A stretch of 64,000 nucleotides of DNA from Streptomyces sp. MUM 2J. GTDB taxonomy: Bacteria > Actinomycetota > Actinomycetes > Streptomycetales > Streptomycetaceae. Below are positions 43,581-54,353 of this stretch, piece by piece. The translations under genes and the position numbers were made by a program. A model generated the notes under the pieces. The model worked only from the letters and a program-made list of their open reading frames with translations. It was not told the origin of the DNA and ran no database searches. The number at the start of each line of letters is the position of its first letter. Position 1 is the first letter of the stretch. The DNA lies in assembly GCF_022414535.1 (NCBI RefSeq), contig NZ_JADWYM010000001.1, forward strand, positions 1 to 64,000, in the 5' to 3' direction.

Positions 43581-43599
43581 ACTGAAAGATCCTTTCAGT
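43581..43599. promoter_or_regulatory. LysR-type operator between regulator and EamA transporter
   Basis: ACTGAAAG-ATC-CTTTCAGT, a perfect 8-3-8 palindrome that is AT-rich against its background and centred between the two divergent starts. It is larger than the T-N11-A core of LysR sites but in the expected place. Confidence 0.7.
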
Positions 43600-43644
43600 A
43601 AGTGGTAGTGGGCTGCACGGTCGGTGGCGGTGCACCGTGGGCGG

Positions 43645-44805
43645 GTGACCGACACCCGCCGTACCGACGTGGTACTCCTGCTCGTCGCCCTCGTCTGGGG
43701 CTCCAGTTACCTGTCCGCCCAGACGGCTGCGGCGGCCCTGCCCGTGCTCACGGTGCTGTTCGCCCGCTACGCCCTCGCCGCCCTCGTCTGTCTCGGTATG
43801 GTGGCGGCTCTGCGGAGCGGGTGGTCCCGGGACGAGGTGCGGGCCGGACTGCCGCTGGGGCTGACGCAGGCCGCGGTGCTGGTGGTGGAGACATACGGGG
43901 TCGCCCACACGACCGCCGCCAACGCGGGGCTGATCATCAGCCTGGCCATCGTGCTCACCCCGCTGCTGGACCGCGCCGGGCATCCCGGCGGACTCCCTGC
44001 CTCCTTCTACGCCGCTGCCGGGCTGTGCGTCCCGGCCGTCGCGCTGCTGATGTCGGGCAACGGTTTCCACGCGCCGCGCCTCGGCGATCTGCTGATGCTG
44101 GGCGCGGCCGGGGTGCGGGCCGGTCATGTGGCGCTCGTCGGGCGGATCACCGCTCGGCGAACGGTGCGGCCGGTGCACCTGACGGCGGTGCAGACCCTCG
44201 TCGGTACGGCACTGTTCCTGCCGCTGTCCGCGGGCGGACTGCCGGACCTGGTCCGCGCATCGGGCGGGACCTGGGGGCAGCTGGTCTACCTGGCCCTGTT
44301 CTGCAGCGTCTTCGCCTTCCTCGTGCAGACCTGGGCGGTGCAGCGCACCTCCGCAAGCCGGGCCAGTCTCCTGCTGGGCACGGAACCCGTGTGGGCCGCG
44401 GCCGTGGGCGTCGCGCTCGCCGGGGAGCGCTTCACCCCGCTCACCGCCCTCGGCGCGGCGCTCATGATCGCCGCCGGCTACCGGGCCCAGGCCGTGGAAC
44501 GCGCCCACCGGGCCGCGCGGACGGCTGCCGAGGAGGGCGCCGCGCGGGACCGGGCCGTCCGCCGTACCGCGAAGGCCCGTGACCGCGGAAGCGGCTGTCG
44601 GGGACTCTCCCCCGGGGCGCGTCCCGGCACGGCCCCGGTGCCACCCGTCGAGGAACCCACCGGCCGGGCGGCCGCGCTGCCGGCGGCCCGTCACCCCGGC
44701 GCGGCGGCGCGTCCCTCTTCGGCCGACCCGACGCCCGGCCCGGTGCCCGACCCGGTGCCCGGGGCGAGGACCGGCCCGGTGCCCGGGGTGAGCACCGGGG
44801 TGTGA
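43645..44805 (+). CDS. EamA/DMT family transporter
   Basis: 386 residues from a GTG at 43645, chosen because the first helix starts soon after; another GTG is at 43624. Ten membrane helices in two EamA repeats occupy residues 8-285 (ALVWGSSYLSAQTAAAALPVL is the typical first-helix motif, and SLLLGTEPVWAAAVGVALAGE the ninth). The last 95 residues are an Arg/Pro/Ala-rich cytoplasmic tail not usual in the family. Such proteins export amino acids or other metabolites. Likely regulated by the divergent LysR protein. Confidence 0.92.
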   Translation: MTDTRRTDVVLLLVALVWGSSYLSAQTAAAALPVLTVLFARYALAALVCLGMVAALRSGWSRDEVRAGLPLGLTQAAVLVVETYGVAHTTAANAGLIISLAIVLTPLLDRAGHPGGLPASFYAAAGLCVPAVALLMSGNGFHAPRLGDLLMLGAAGVRAGHVALVGRITARRTVRPVHLTAVQTLVGTALFLPLSAGGLPDLVRASGGTWGQLVYLALFCSVFAFLVQTWAVQRTSASRASLLLGTEPVWAAAVGVALAGERFTPLTALGAALMIAAGYRAQAVERAHRAARTAAEEGAARDRAVRRTAKARDRGSGCRGLSPGARPGTAPVPPVEEPTGRAAALPAARHPGAAARPSSADPTPGPVPDPVPGARTGPVPGVSTGV

Positions 44806-45031
44806 CGGTCACCGGACCGCTCTGCGGCAGGGCCACCGCGCAGCCCCGGGACCGGCGGCACCGGCGAGGAACCGCCTCGACCGGGACGCGTCCCGTGGCC
44901 GTGATGCACGATTGCGCTCGGTCAAGCAGGGCCGTGGCGGCGCTGCGGCTGCCTGCCGCGGCGCTCGGGAACATGCCCCGGACACCTCCGCGGGCCGGCT
45001 CCCGCACCCGAAGCGGCCTTCGGTGCCCCGG

Positions 45032-45745
45032 TCACCGGCTGCGCGGAATGACCGGCCAGGCCGGCTCCACGACGGCCGCCGGGTTCGTGGTCCGCCTCAG
45101 GTACGCCTGAAGCGAGGCCGACTGGGCAGCCGCCGCGCGCACCTGGAGTTCGTGCAGGTCCGTCAGGGACATCGCGCCGACGGGCCGGTGTCTCTCCCCC
45201 ATGCTCCGCACCACCCGGACGGCGGCCACGGCGTCCGCCTTCGCGTCGTGCGCGTCGTCGAGCGCCACGCCGTAGTGCGCGCACAGCGCGTACAGGGCGC
45301 GCTTGCCCTTGCGGTAGCGGTCGACATGCTTGTCGATCACGAGCGGGTCGACGACCGGCGAGGGCGTGGTGCCGAGCCGCTCGGTGATCGACCGCAGCCC
45401 GTACCGCCGGCACTCGCGGTCCAGCAGCGACAGGTCGTAGCGCGCGTTCATCACGACCAGTGGGGTCCCCGAGCGCAGGACCTCGGCGACGGCCTCCGCT
45501 ATGTCCTCGATCGCGGACGCGGCCGGGAGTCCGTGCCGGCGGGCATGGTCCGTGGAGATGCCGTGGATCGCCGACGCCTGGGCGGGTATCGCCACCCCGG
45601 GGTCGAGCAGCCACGTCCGCTCCGAGGACACGGTCCCGTCCGGCTCCAGGGCCACGACCGCGGCGGTGACGATGCGGTCCGCCTCGACGTCCGTTCCGGT
45701 CGTCTCCAGGTCGAAGCCGATCAGCAGCTCGCGGTGCCAGGCCAT
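45032..45745 (-). CDS. DEDDh 3'-5' exonuclease
   Basis: 237 residues of the DnaQ/epsilon-like exonuclease fold, with GFDLETTGTD (Asp12, Glu14), then NARYDLSLLD for the third acidic residue, and DDAHDAKADAVAA for His and the fourth Asp. This matches the DEDDh pattern. About 60 C-terminal residues are added after the fold. ATG at 45745 has AAGGGGG five bases upstream. It may proofread or trim DNA or RNA. It lies 133 bases downstream of the HEPN gene on the same strand. Confidence 0.92.
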   Translation of the reverse strand: MAWHRELLIGFDLETTGTDVEADRIVTAAVVALEPDGTVSSERTWLLDPGVAIPAQASAIHGISTDHARRHGLPAASAIEDIAEAVAEVLRSGTPLVVMNARYDLSLLDRECRRYGLRSITERLGTTPSPVVDPLVIDKHVDRYRKGKRALYALCAHYGVALDDAHDAKADAVAAVRVVRSMGERHRPVGAMSLTDLHELQVRAAAAQSASLQAYLRRTTNPAAVVEPAWPVIPRSR

Positions 45746-45878
45746 GGCGTCCCCCTTCGTGGTGGTGCGTTCCCCCCAGTGGCCTCCACCTTCGCACGCG
45801 CCACTGACAGTCCGACGCGGGCGTTCCGCTCGGGGTCCGGCAGGACACAGCCCGGACACGGCACGCCCGCCGGACGGT

Positions 45879-47117
45879 TCACGACACAGGGCGCGAATCC
45901 GCCCAGGACAGCTCGAACTCCTCGCGATAGGTGGAGAACAGGCCCCCTTCGCCGGCCCCGTCGGACGTGACCACCCGGTCGCCGTTGCGCAGGACCAGCA
46001 CCGGTGACTCCATGCCGCGGGCCCGCCGCAGGTAGGCCTGCACGACCGCGATGCCGTCGGAGCCGTCGCCGTCGACGAGGTAGGCGGTGAACCGGGGCGT
46101 CTCGTCGTAGACCTGGATCTGGAATGCCCCCTGGTCCCGCAGCCGGGAGCGGACCCGGCGCATGTGCAGGATGTTCATCTCGACCGAGCGGCTCAGTTCC
46201 CCACGCTTGAGGCCCAGTTCCCGTTCGCGTCGCTTCACCGCGCTGGAGGCCGGGTTGAGGAACAGCAGCCGCACGCGGCAGCCGGCCTCGGCGAGCCGGA
46301 CCAGGCGCCGCCCGGAGAAGTTCTGCACGAGCAGGTTGAGGCCGATCCCGAACGCGTCCAGGCGGCGCGCGCCGCCGAAGATGTCCTCGGCCGGGAACTG
46401 GCGCAGCAGCCGCACCCGGTCGGGGTGCACGGCGACGACGTCCGCGTACCGGTCACCGACGAGGTCCTCGACCGCGTCGACGGGGAGACGGCGCGCGGAG
46501 GGCACGTCGCCGCCCGTGCCGAGCATCTCCAGCAGCCGGGCGGACGCCCGTTCCGCCTGGTTCAGCACGGTCTCGGACAGGGCGCGGTTGCGGGAGACGA
46601 CGTTGCGGGTGACCTCCAGCTCGTCCAGGGCGAGTTCGAGGTCCCGGCGGTCGTCGAAGTACGGTTCGAAGCAGGGCCAGTGCTGCACCATCAGCTCGCG
46701 CAGCTGGGGCAGGGTGAGGAAGCTGATGACGTTGTCGTCGGCGGGGTCGAGCAGGTAGCCCTTGCGGCGGCTCACCTCACGGACGGCGACGGCGCGCTGG
46801 ACCCACTCCTGGCCGGCGGGTCCGGCCGCGGCGACCACCCAGTCGTCACCGTGGACGGGCTCGTAGACGGGCCGCAGCACGGCGGTCACCACGGCGCGCA
46901 GCCGCTGCTCGACCAGGTTCAGCCATATGTACGCCCGCCCCGCGCGCTGGGCGCGCGTGCGCACCTCACGCCAGGCGTCGGCGTCCCAGTCCAGCTCCGG
47001 GCCGATGGAGTTCGGCTCCATCGGCCTGGCCAGGGACACCGTGCCGGGCGGGACGTCTGTGGAGTTCCCCTCGTGACCCTCGTCACCAGGGGGCAGCTCC
47101 AGCCCTCCCGAGCCCAC
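45879..47117 (-). CDS. SAV2148-type HEPN domain protein
   Basis: 412 residues from a GTG at 47117, where homologues of the Streptomyces SAV2148 family begin (MGSGGLELPPGDEG). The N-terminal half is helical and HEPN-like, with an R-X5-H motif (RELMVQH) like that of HEPN nucleases. The C-terminal half (LNLLVQNFSGRRLVRLAEAGCRVRLLFLNPAS, PRFTAYLVDG) resembles the phospholipase-D-like DUF5919 fold that often accompanies it. Function not established; HEPN proteins elsewhere are RNases, toxins or sensors. Confidence 0.88.
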   Translation of the reverse strand: MGSGGLELPPGDEGHEGNSTDVPPGTVSLARPMEPNSIGPELDWDADAWREVRTRAQRAGRAYIWLNLVEQRLRAVVTAVLRPVYEPVHGDDWVVAAAGPAGQEWVQRAVAVREVSRRKGYLLDPADDNVISFLTLPQLRELMVQHWPCFEPYFDDRRDLELALDELEVTRNVVSRNRALSETVLNQAERASARLLEMLGTGGDVPSARRLPVDAVEDLVGDRYADVVAVHPDRVRLLRQFPAEDIFGGARRLDAFGIGLNLLVQNFSGRRLVRLAEAGCRVRLLFLNPASSAVKRRERELGLKRGELSRSVEMNILHMRRVRSRLRDQGAFQIQVYDETPRFTAYLVDGDGSDGIAVVQAYLRRARGMESPVLVLRNGDRVVTSDGAGEGGLFSTYREEFELSWADSRPVS

Positions 47118-47159
47118 CCGCGCACCGCCTTCCAGTCCCCCGGGCACACCCCGTCTCAA

Positions 47160-47785
47160 CGATCAAGGAAGCGTACTCCGGGAGCGGTCGGCGATGCAGC
47201 CGGATGGACAGGGTCATTTCCCAACTGCACGATTCCGCTTGTCCGTTCCCACCACCGTCGGCAGGTGGAGTGAGCGGATTCATAGTGGCACCCGGCGGGC
47301 GGAGGGGGGCGGCGCCGGGGCGGGACGACCCAGTCCGTACATGTGTGCGAACGTGGGCGCGGAGGCGGCCGTGCCGGACCGGCACGGCAGGAGGTACGGA
47401 TGTCCCGCTTCCCCGCGGGCGCCGTCGGCGGCACGGACCGCCCGCGGGCGCCGTACACAGCGGGGCCGGGTGCGGTGGGGCGCGCTCCACCTCGCCCTGC
47501 GGCGGTCGCGACCGCCGCAGCGACCCCCGCCACCGCGGCAGCCGCGCCCGACCGCCGCCACACGCGGGCGGCGGTGCACCATCGGGTGCGCAGGATCCGG
47601 CCACTCCACCTCTGTCCCCGGGAGTGTGCACGCGCACCAGCGGCACGCCCGTGCACGGGCGTACCACGGCTACCGACTGGCCGCACGGTAGGAGGGGGGC
47701 ACGGCGGGGACGGTTCCATCACTTTCGGGGAGACTCGGACCGAAGGCGCTCCCCGTGGCGCCGCACACCTGAAAGAGTCGTATCC
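47160..47785. other. gap before glgX with one doubtful open frame
   Basis: 626 bases between divergent genes. A frame from 47400 has an excellent AGGAGG binding site and encodes an Ala/Pro/Arg-rich sequence, but it runs 97 bases into glgX in another frame and resembles nothing I know. The remainder shows no gene. Confidence 0.4.
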
Positions 47786-49894
<2,109 letters not shown>

Positions 49895-49910
49895 CGGACA
49901 CGCCCCTCGG

Positions 49911-49947
49911 CACGGCGGCGCCGCCCGCGGGGCGGAACGCCGCCGTG
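49911..49947 (+). terminator. terminator after glgX
   Basis: CACGGCGGCG pairs perfectly with CGCCGCCGTG around a 17-base loop, 17 bases after the glgX stop. This suggests glgX and treY are separate transcripts. Confidence 0.6.
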
Positions 49948-50174
49948 GTGGTGGCGCTCCACGGGACGCGGCCGGGGGCGGGTGCCCGGGGCGGGTGCCG
50001 GGGGCTGCGTCCGCAGCTCCCGGTGGCTCGCACGCGGCGCCCCGGTCCGCCCGTCCCTCGCGGCGGGCTTCCGCTGCCGGGGCCCGGCCCGTGGTGCGCG
50101 CTGCACGAAGCCGACCGCGCGCAGGCGGATGAGCCGATGACACGAAAGCCGGCCGGGCGGGTACGTACGTTTTC

Positions 50175-52538
50175 ATGACACCTGAGCGACTCGTTCCCGC
50201 GGTGCCCACGGCCACCTACCGGCTGCAGCTGCAGCCCGAATTCCCGTTCGCCGCAGCCTCGGCCGCCGTGCCGTACCTGGCCTCGCTCGGCGTGTCGCAC
50301 CTGCACCTGTCCCCGGTCCTGGAGGCCGTCCCCGGTTCGCAGCACGGCTACGACGTCGTCGACCACGCGCGCGTGCGCGGAGAGCTGGGTGGCGAGGAGG
50401 GGCTGCGGGCACTGTCGCGGACCGCGCGGGAGCACGGTCTCGGGCTGGTCGTGGACATCGTGCCGAACCACATGGCGATGGCCCCGCGCCACAACCACGC
50501 GCTGTGGGAGGTGCTGAGGGAGGGTCCGGACTCACCGTACGCGCGGTGGTTCGACATCGACTGGGAGACGCAGGGCGGTCAGGTGTTGCTGCCGGTCCTG
50601 GGCAGCCCGGTCGGCGAGGAGATCGGCCGCCTGCGCGTCGAGGACGGCGTACTGCGCTACCACGACCACGCCTTCCCGCTGCGCGAGGGCACCGAGGACC
50701 TGCCGCTGCCGGAGCTGCTGGACGCCCAGTGGTACCGCCCGGTGTGGTGGCGGCTCGCCCGCACGGAACTCAACTACCGGCGGTTCTTCAGCATCTCGGA
50801 GCTGATCGGTGTGCGGGTGGAGGACCCGGAGGTCTTCGAGGCCACGCACGCCACCGTTCTGCGGCTGCTGCACGAGGGCGTGCTCGACGGTCTGCGCGTG
50901 GACCATCCGGACGGGCTCGCCGATCCCGGCGGCTACCTGCGGCGGCTGCACGAGGCGACCGGCGGCCGCTGGACCGTGGTGGAGAAGATCCTCGCGGACC
51001 ACGAGCACCTGCCGGCGTCCTGGCCCGTGGCGGGCACCACCGGCTACGACGCCCTGCGGCACATCGACGGCCTGTTCGCCGATCCGGCGGGGGCCGGGGA
51101 ACTGCTCGGGCAGTACCGCCGCTTCGCGGCCCCGCAGACGGACCGGGGCGGCCAGTGGGAGGCCACTGCGCGGCGGGCGGCGTACAAGGTGGTCACGCAC
51201 GAACTGGCCACCGAGGTGGAGCGCCTGACCCGGGTGGCGCACCGGCTGTGCGACGGCTCGCCCGACCCCGCGCTGCGCGACCGCGCGCCGTGGGCGCTGC
51301 GCACCGCACTCCAGGAGCTGCTGGTGCGGCTGGAGGTCTACCGGCCCTACTTTCCCGGCGACGCGGCGTCGGTCGTGACCGAGAAGGCGGCGGCCGAGGC
51401 CCGGCTCGCCTTCACGGTGCCGGAGGAGGCCGGCGCGGTCGACGTGGTGCGCGGGCTCGTGCTCGGCCGGCCGGGCGACGGGCCGGAGCACGCGGAGTTC
51501 CGGATCCGCTTCGCGCAGACGGCGTCCGCCCTGCGCGCCAAGTCCGTGGAGGACACCGCGTTCTACCGCTACGTGCCGCTGCTGTCGGCGAACGAGGTGG
51601 GCGGCGACCCCGGCAGCCCGGCGGTGTCCCCCGAGGACTTCCACGCGTACTGCGCACGCCTTCAGCGGGACTGGCCCGCCACCGGGGTCGTGGTGACGAC
51701 CCACGACACCAAACGCAGCGCCGACGTGCGGGCCGCGCTGGCGGTGCTCACCGAGTGCCCCCGGCAGTGGGCGCAGGTCCTGGCCGAGGCGACCCGCAGC
51801 GGTACGGGCGGCCCCGACGCGCAGCTGGCGTGGGCGGCCTGGCAGACGGTGTTCGGGCTGGGCCCGGCCGATCCCGCGCGGGTTCAGGGGGCGCTGCTGA
51901 AGCATGCGCGCGAGGCGGGGCTGTTCACCAGCTGGACGGAGCAGGAACCGCCGTACGAGGAGGCGGTGGCGGCGTTCGCGGCGGCGGGGCCGTGCGGACC
52001 CCCGGGCGAGCAGATCACGGCGTTCCGTGCCGCCGTGGAGCCGCACATCCGGGCGAACGTGCTGGGCACGGCCCTGCTGCACCTGACCGTGCCCGGCGTT
52101 CCGGACGTCTATCAGGGCACGGAGGGCGAGTTCCGGGCGCTGGTGGACCCCGACAACCGGCGGCCCGCGCGCTTCCCCGCGCCGGATCCCGGTGACAAGG
52201 ACGCCCTGACCCTGGCCGCACTGCGGCTGCGCCGACGGCGGCCGGACGTCTTCGGCGGCACCGCGACGTACGTCCCGCTGGCCGCGGAGGGACCCGCCGC
52301 GGCCCACTGTCTGGCCTTCGCCCGCTCCGGGGAGGTCGTCACGGCCGTGACGCGGCTGTCGCTGCGGCTGGTGGACGCGGGCGGATGGCAGGACACGCGG
52401 CTGGCGCTGCCGCCGGGACGGTGGGCCGACGTGCTGTCCCCGGACCGGGTGTTCAGCGGGCACGCTCGCGTGGCGGACCTGTTCACCCGGCTGCCGGTGG
52501 CACTGCTGGAGCGGGTCGGGGACCCGGCCGGCGGCTGA
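50175..52538 (+). CDS. treY: maltooligosyltrehalose synthase
   Basis: 787 residues of glycoside hydrolase family 13. It converts the reducing end of a maltooligosaccharide from alpha-1,4 to alpha,alpha-1,1 linkage. The catalytic barrel has DIVPNHMA, nucleophile Asp243 in GLRVDHPDG, Glu270 in VVEKIL and a THDTKRS motif for the third acidic residue. LRAKSVEDTAFYRYVPLL and VPDVYQGTE are typical of TreY. ATG at 50175; the binding site is unclear. It partners treZ, 4 kb away, to make trehalose. Confidence 0.97.
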   Translation: MTPERLVPAVPTATYRLQLQPEFPFAAASAAVPYLASLGVSHLHLSPVLEAVPGSQHGYDVVDHARVRGELGGEEGLRALSRTAREHGLGLVVDIVPNHMAMAPRHNHALWEVLREGPDSPYARWFDIDWETQGGQVLLPVLGSPVGEEIGRLRVEDGVLRYHDHAFPLREGTEDLPLPELLDAQWYRPVWWRLARTELNYRRFFSISELIGVRVEDPEVFEATHATVLRLLHEGVLDGLRVDHPDGLADPGGYLRRLHEATGGRWTVVEKILADHEHLPASWPVAGTTGYDALRHIDGLFADPAGAGELLGQYRRFAAPQTDRGGQWEATARRAAYKVVTHELATEVERLTRVAHRLCDGSPDPALRDRAPWALRTALQELLVRLEVYRPYFPGDAASVVTEKAAAEARLAFTVPEEAGAVDVVRGLVLGRPGDGPEHAEFRIRFAQTASALRAKSVEDTAFYRYVPLLSANEVGGDPGSPAVSPEDFHAYCARLQRDWPATGVVVTTHDTKRSADVRAALAVLTECPRQWAQVLAEATRSGTGGPDAQLAWAAWQTVFGLGPADPARVQGALLKHAREAGLFTSWTEQEPPYEEAVAAFAAAGPCGPPGEQITAFRAAVEPHIRANVLGTALLHLTVPGVPDVYQGTEGEFRALVDPDNRRPARFPAPDPGDKDALTLAALRLRRRRPDVFGGTATYVPLAAEGPAAAHCLAFARSGEVVTAVTRLSLRLVDAGGWQDTRLALPPGRWADVLSPDRVFSGHARVADLFTRLPVALLERVGDPAGG

Positions 52539-53017
52539 CCGCGCGGCTCACCGGCCCGGCCGGCCGGGGCGACGGCCGTCCCGCCGGGTGCCGCGCGGCG
52601 GGCCCACGAAGGCGACGCCCGCTCCGGTGGGTGGAACCCGGGTGCGGACGCTCGGAGTGCCGGTCCGCGGCGGGCCGGGCGCGGGCACTGCACCGTCCTC
52701 GCCGGGCACGCCCCGCGGGACGTGTGTCGGGCGCGCCGAACACCCCGACGCCGACGGCGGCCGTGGGGGCCGGGTGTTTCACCCGGGCGCGCGAGCCGAC
52801 CGACGAGTGAAACGCCATGATCTTGACACCCCTGGGGTGTGCCGGAGGCGGTCGACGAGGCGTTCCCGACGCTCACCGGCCGGGGCCCGCACCGGCGGTG
52901 AACGCCCCCCGCCCCGGCGGCGCATCCGGGCGCCCCCGGGCGTTCCTGCCGCCCGCTTGACAGCTCTCCCGCGCCGTGGGGTACTGCGGGTGCGAAGCCG
53001 GGCGGACAGGTCGGGGG
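52539..53017. other. gap with palindromes ahead of the M14 peptidase gene
   Basis: 479 bases without a gene. It contains CGGGTG-TTT-CACCCG (52771-52785) and ACACCCC-T-GGGGTGT (52826-52840), the latter overlapping a TTGACA. These are probable regulatory sites or, for the first, a treY terminator. Confidence 0.45.
52957..52987 (+). promoter_or_regulatory. putative promoter of the M14 peptidase gene
   Basis: TTGACA (52957-52962) followed 19 bases later by TACTGC (52982-52987), giving a transcript with only about 25 bases before the GTG at 53018. Confidence 0.45.
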
Positions 53018-54268
53018 GTGAGTCTCCTGCCGGAGCTGCGCTACCCCAGTGTTCCCGAACTGGTCCATAACGCAAAGAAGTTGACTGCCCGGTGGCCGGG
53101 CCTGTGTTCACTGAGACAGGTGGGTTCCTCCCGGGCGGGCAGGCCTTTGCATCTGCTGTCCGTGGGCCGGGCGCAGCGGGCGGTACTGGTCGTGGCCGGC
53201 GCCCACGCCAATGAGCCGGCCGGCGGCTCCACGTTGCTGGCACTGGCCGAACGGGCCACGCACGAGCGGACGTTGCGGGACGGCGTCTCCTGGCACTTCC
53301 TGCTGTGCGCGGACCCCGACGGGGCGAGCCTGCACGTCACCCCCGCACCGCGCGACCTGCTCGACTACCACCTCGGCTTCTACCGTCCGGCCGGCCCCGA
53401 GCAGCCGGAGTGGTCGCCGTCCGTCCTTCCCCCGGACCGGCTGCCGCCCGAGACCCGGGCCCTGACCGGGATCATCGACGAACTCCGTCCCTACCTCCAG
53501 GTCAGCCTGCACGGCACCGATCTGGGCGGCACCTGGGTGCAGCTGACCCGGGACGTCCCCGGTCTGGCCGAGCCGTTCGCGAAGTCCGCGGCGCGGCTGC
53601 ACATCCCGGTGGAGACGGGGGCCTCGGACGCGGCGGGCTGGCGGGCGGCCGGGCCGGGTGTGCACGTGATGCCCGCTCCCGGCGCGGGCGCGGCCTACCC
53701 GAGCATGCCGGACGACGCCCGGCACAGCACCTGGTACCACGCGCACCGCTACGGCGGCCTGACCGCGATCGTGGAGGTGCCGATGTGGGCGAGCGACCTG
53801 GTGGGCGACCCGGCGCCGCACCCGGCACCGGAGGCGGCGCTGCGCGGGCTGGCGGAACGGCTGCGGTGCGACGCCCTCCAGGTGGAGCGGGTGTTCGCCG
53901 AGGCCGCGCCACGTCTGGAGGGGGCGGGGGGGCCGTTGCTGCGGGCCGCGCGGTGGGCGCTGGACCTGATGCCGGGGCTCGCCGAGGACTGGGCCGGCAC
54001 CCCGCCGGCGGACACCACGCGCGCGTACGTCGGGAGTGTGGAGGCCTTCGCACGGCGGCTGCCGCTGCGGGCGGCGGCCATGCTGCTGAGAGTGCTGCGT
54101 GAGACGGACGACCGGGCCGCTCCGCTGCTGCAGCACCTCGTGGCGGACTGGAGCAGTGCCTTCGCCGAACGCTTCCGGGCCCGTTGGGTGCCCCTGGCGC
54201 ACCAGGTGGAGCACCAGTCCGACACGGTCGTCGCCACGGCCCGGTACGCGCGCGAGGCCGAGAGGTGA
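53018..54268 (+). CDS. M14 family zinc carboxypeptidase-like protein
   Basis: 416 residues from a GTG (MSLLPELRYPSV). Zinc ligands are His63 and Glu66 in GAHANEPAGG and a later His in VSLHGTDLGG (near 165); VEVPMW carries the likely catalytic Glu. No signal peptide is present, so it acts in the cytoplasm. The C-terminal 120 residues are helical and shared with the paralogue. Substrate unknown; M14 enzymes remove C-terminal residues from peptides or deacylate amino acids. A paralogous gene lies tail to tail downstream. Confidence 0.9.
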   Translation: MSLLPELRYPSVPELVHNAKKLTARWPGLCSLRQVGSSRAGRPLHLLSVGRAQRAVLVVAGAHANEPAGGSTLLALAERATHERTLRDGVSWHFLLCADPDGASLHVTPAPRDLLDYHLGFYRPAGPEQPEWSPSVLPPDRLPPETRALTGIIDELRPYLQVSLHGTDLGGTWVQLTRDVPGLAEPFAKSAARLHIPVETGASDAAGWRAAGPGVHVMPAPGAGAAYPSMPDDARHSTWYHAHRYGGLTAIVEVPMWASDLVGDPAPHPAPEAALRGLAERLRCDALQVERVFAEAAPRLEGAGGPLLRAARWALDLMPGLAEDWAGTPPADTTRAYVGSVEAFARRLPLRAAAMLLRVLRETDDRAAPLLQHLVADWSSAFAERFRARWVPLAHQVEHQSDTVVATARYAREAER

Positions 54269-54275
54269 GGCGCGA

Positions 54276-54300
54276 CACGGGTCCGGCGCGCCGGCCCGTG
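54276..54300. terminator. bidirectional terminator between the M14 paralogues
   Basis: CACGGG and CCCGTG flank the palindrome CCGGCGCGCCGG, forming a compact GC-rich hairpin in the 85-base gap between the convergent stops. Confidence 0.6.
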
Positions 54301-54353
54301 CGGGGCGGCGCCGAAGCTCCCGCGCCGGCGCGCCGGGCGGTCCGGCGCCCGCG

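Noticed and set aside
50532..52463. Long minus-strand frame within treY
   Set aside because: It is entirely antisense to a well-supported enzyme gene and is Arg/His/Gln-rich.
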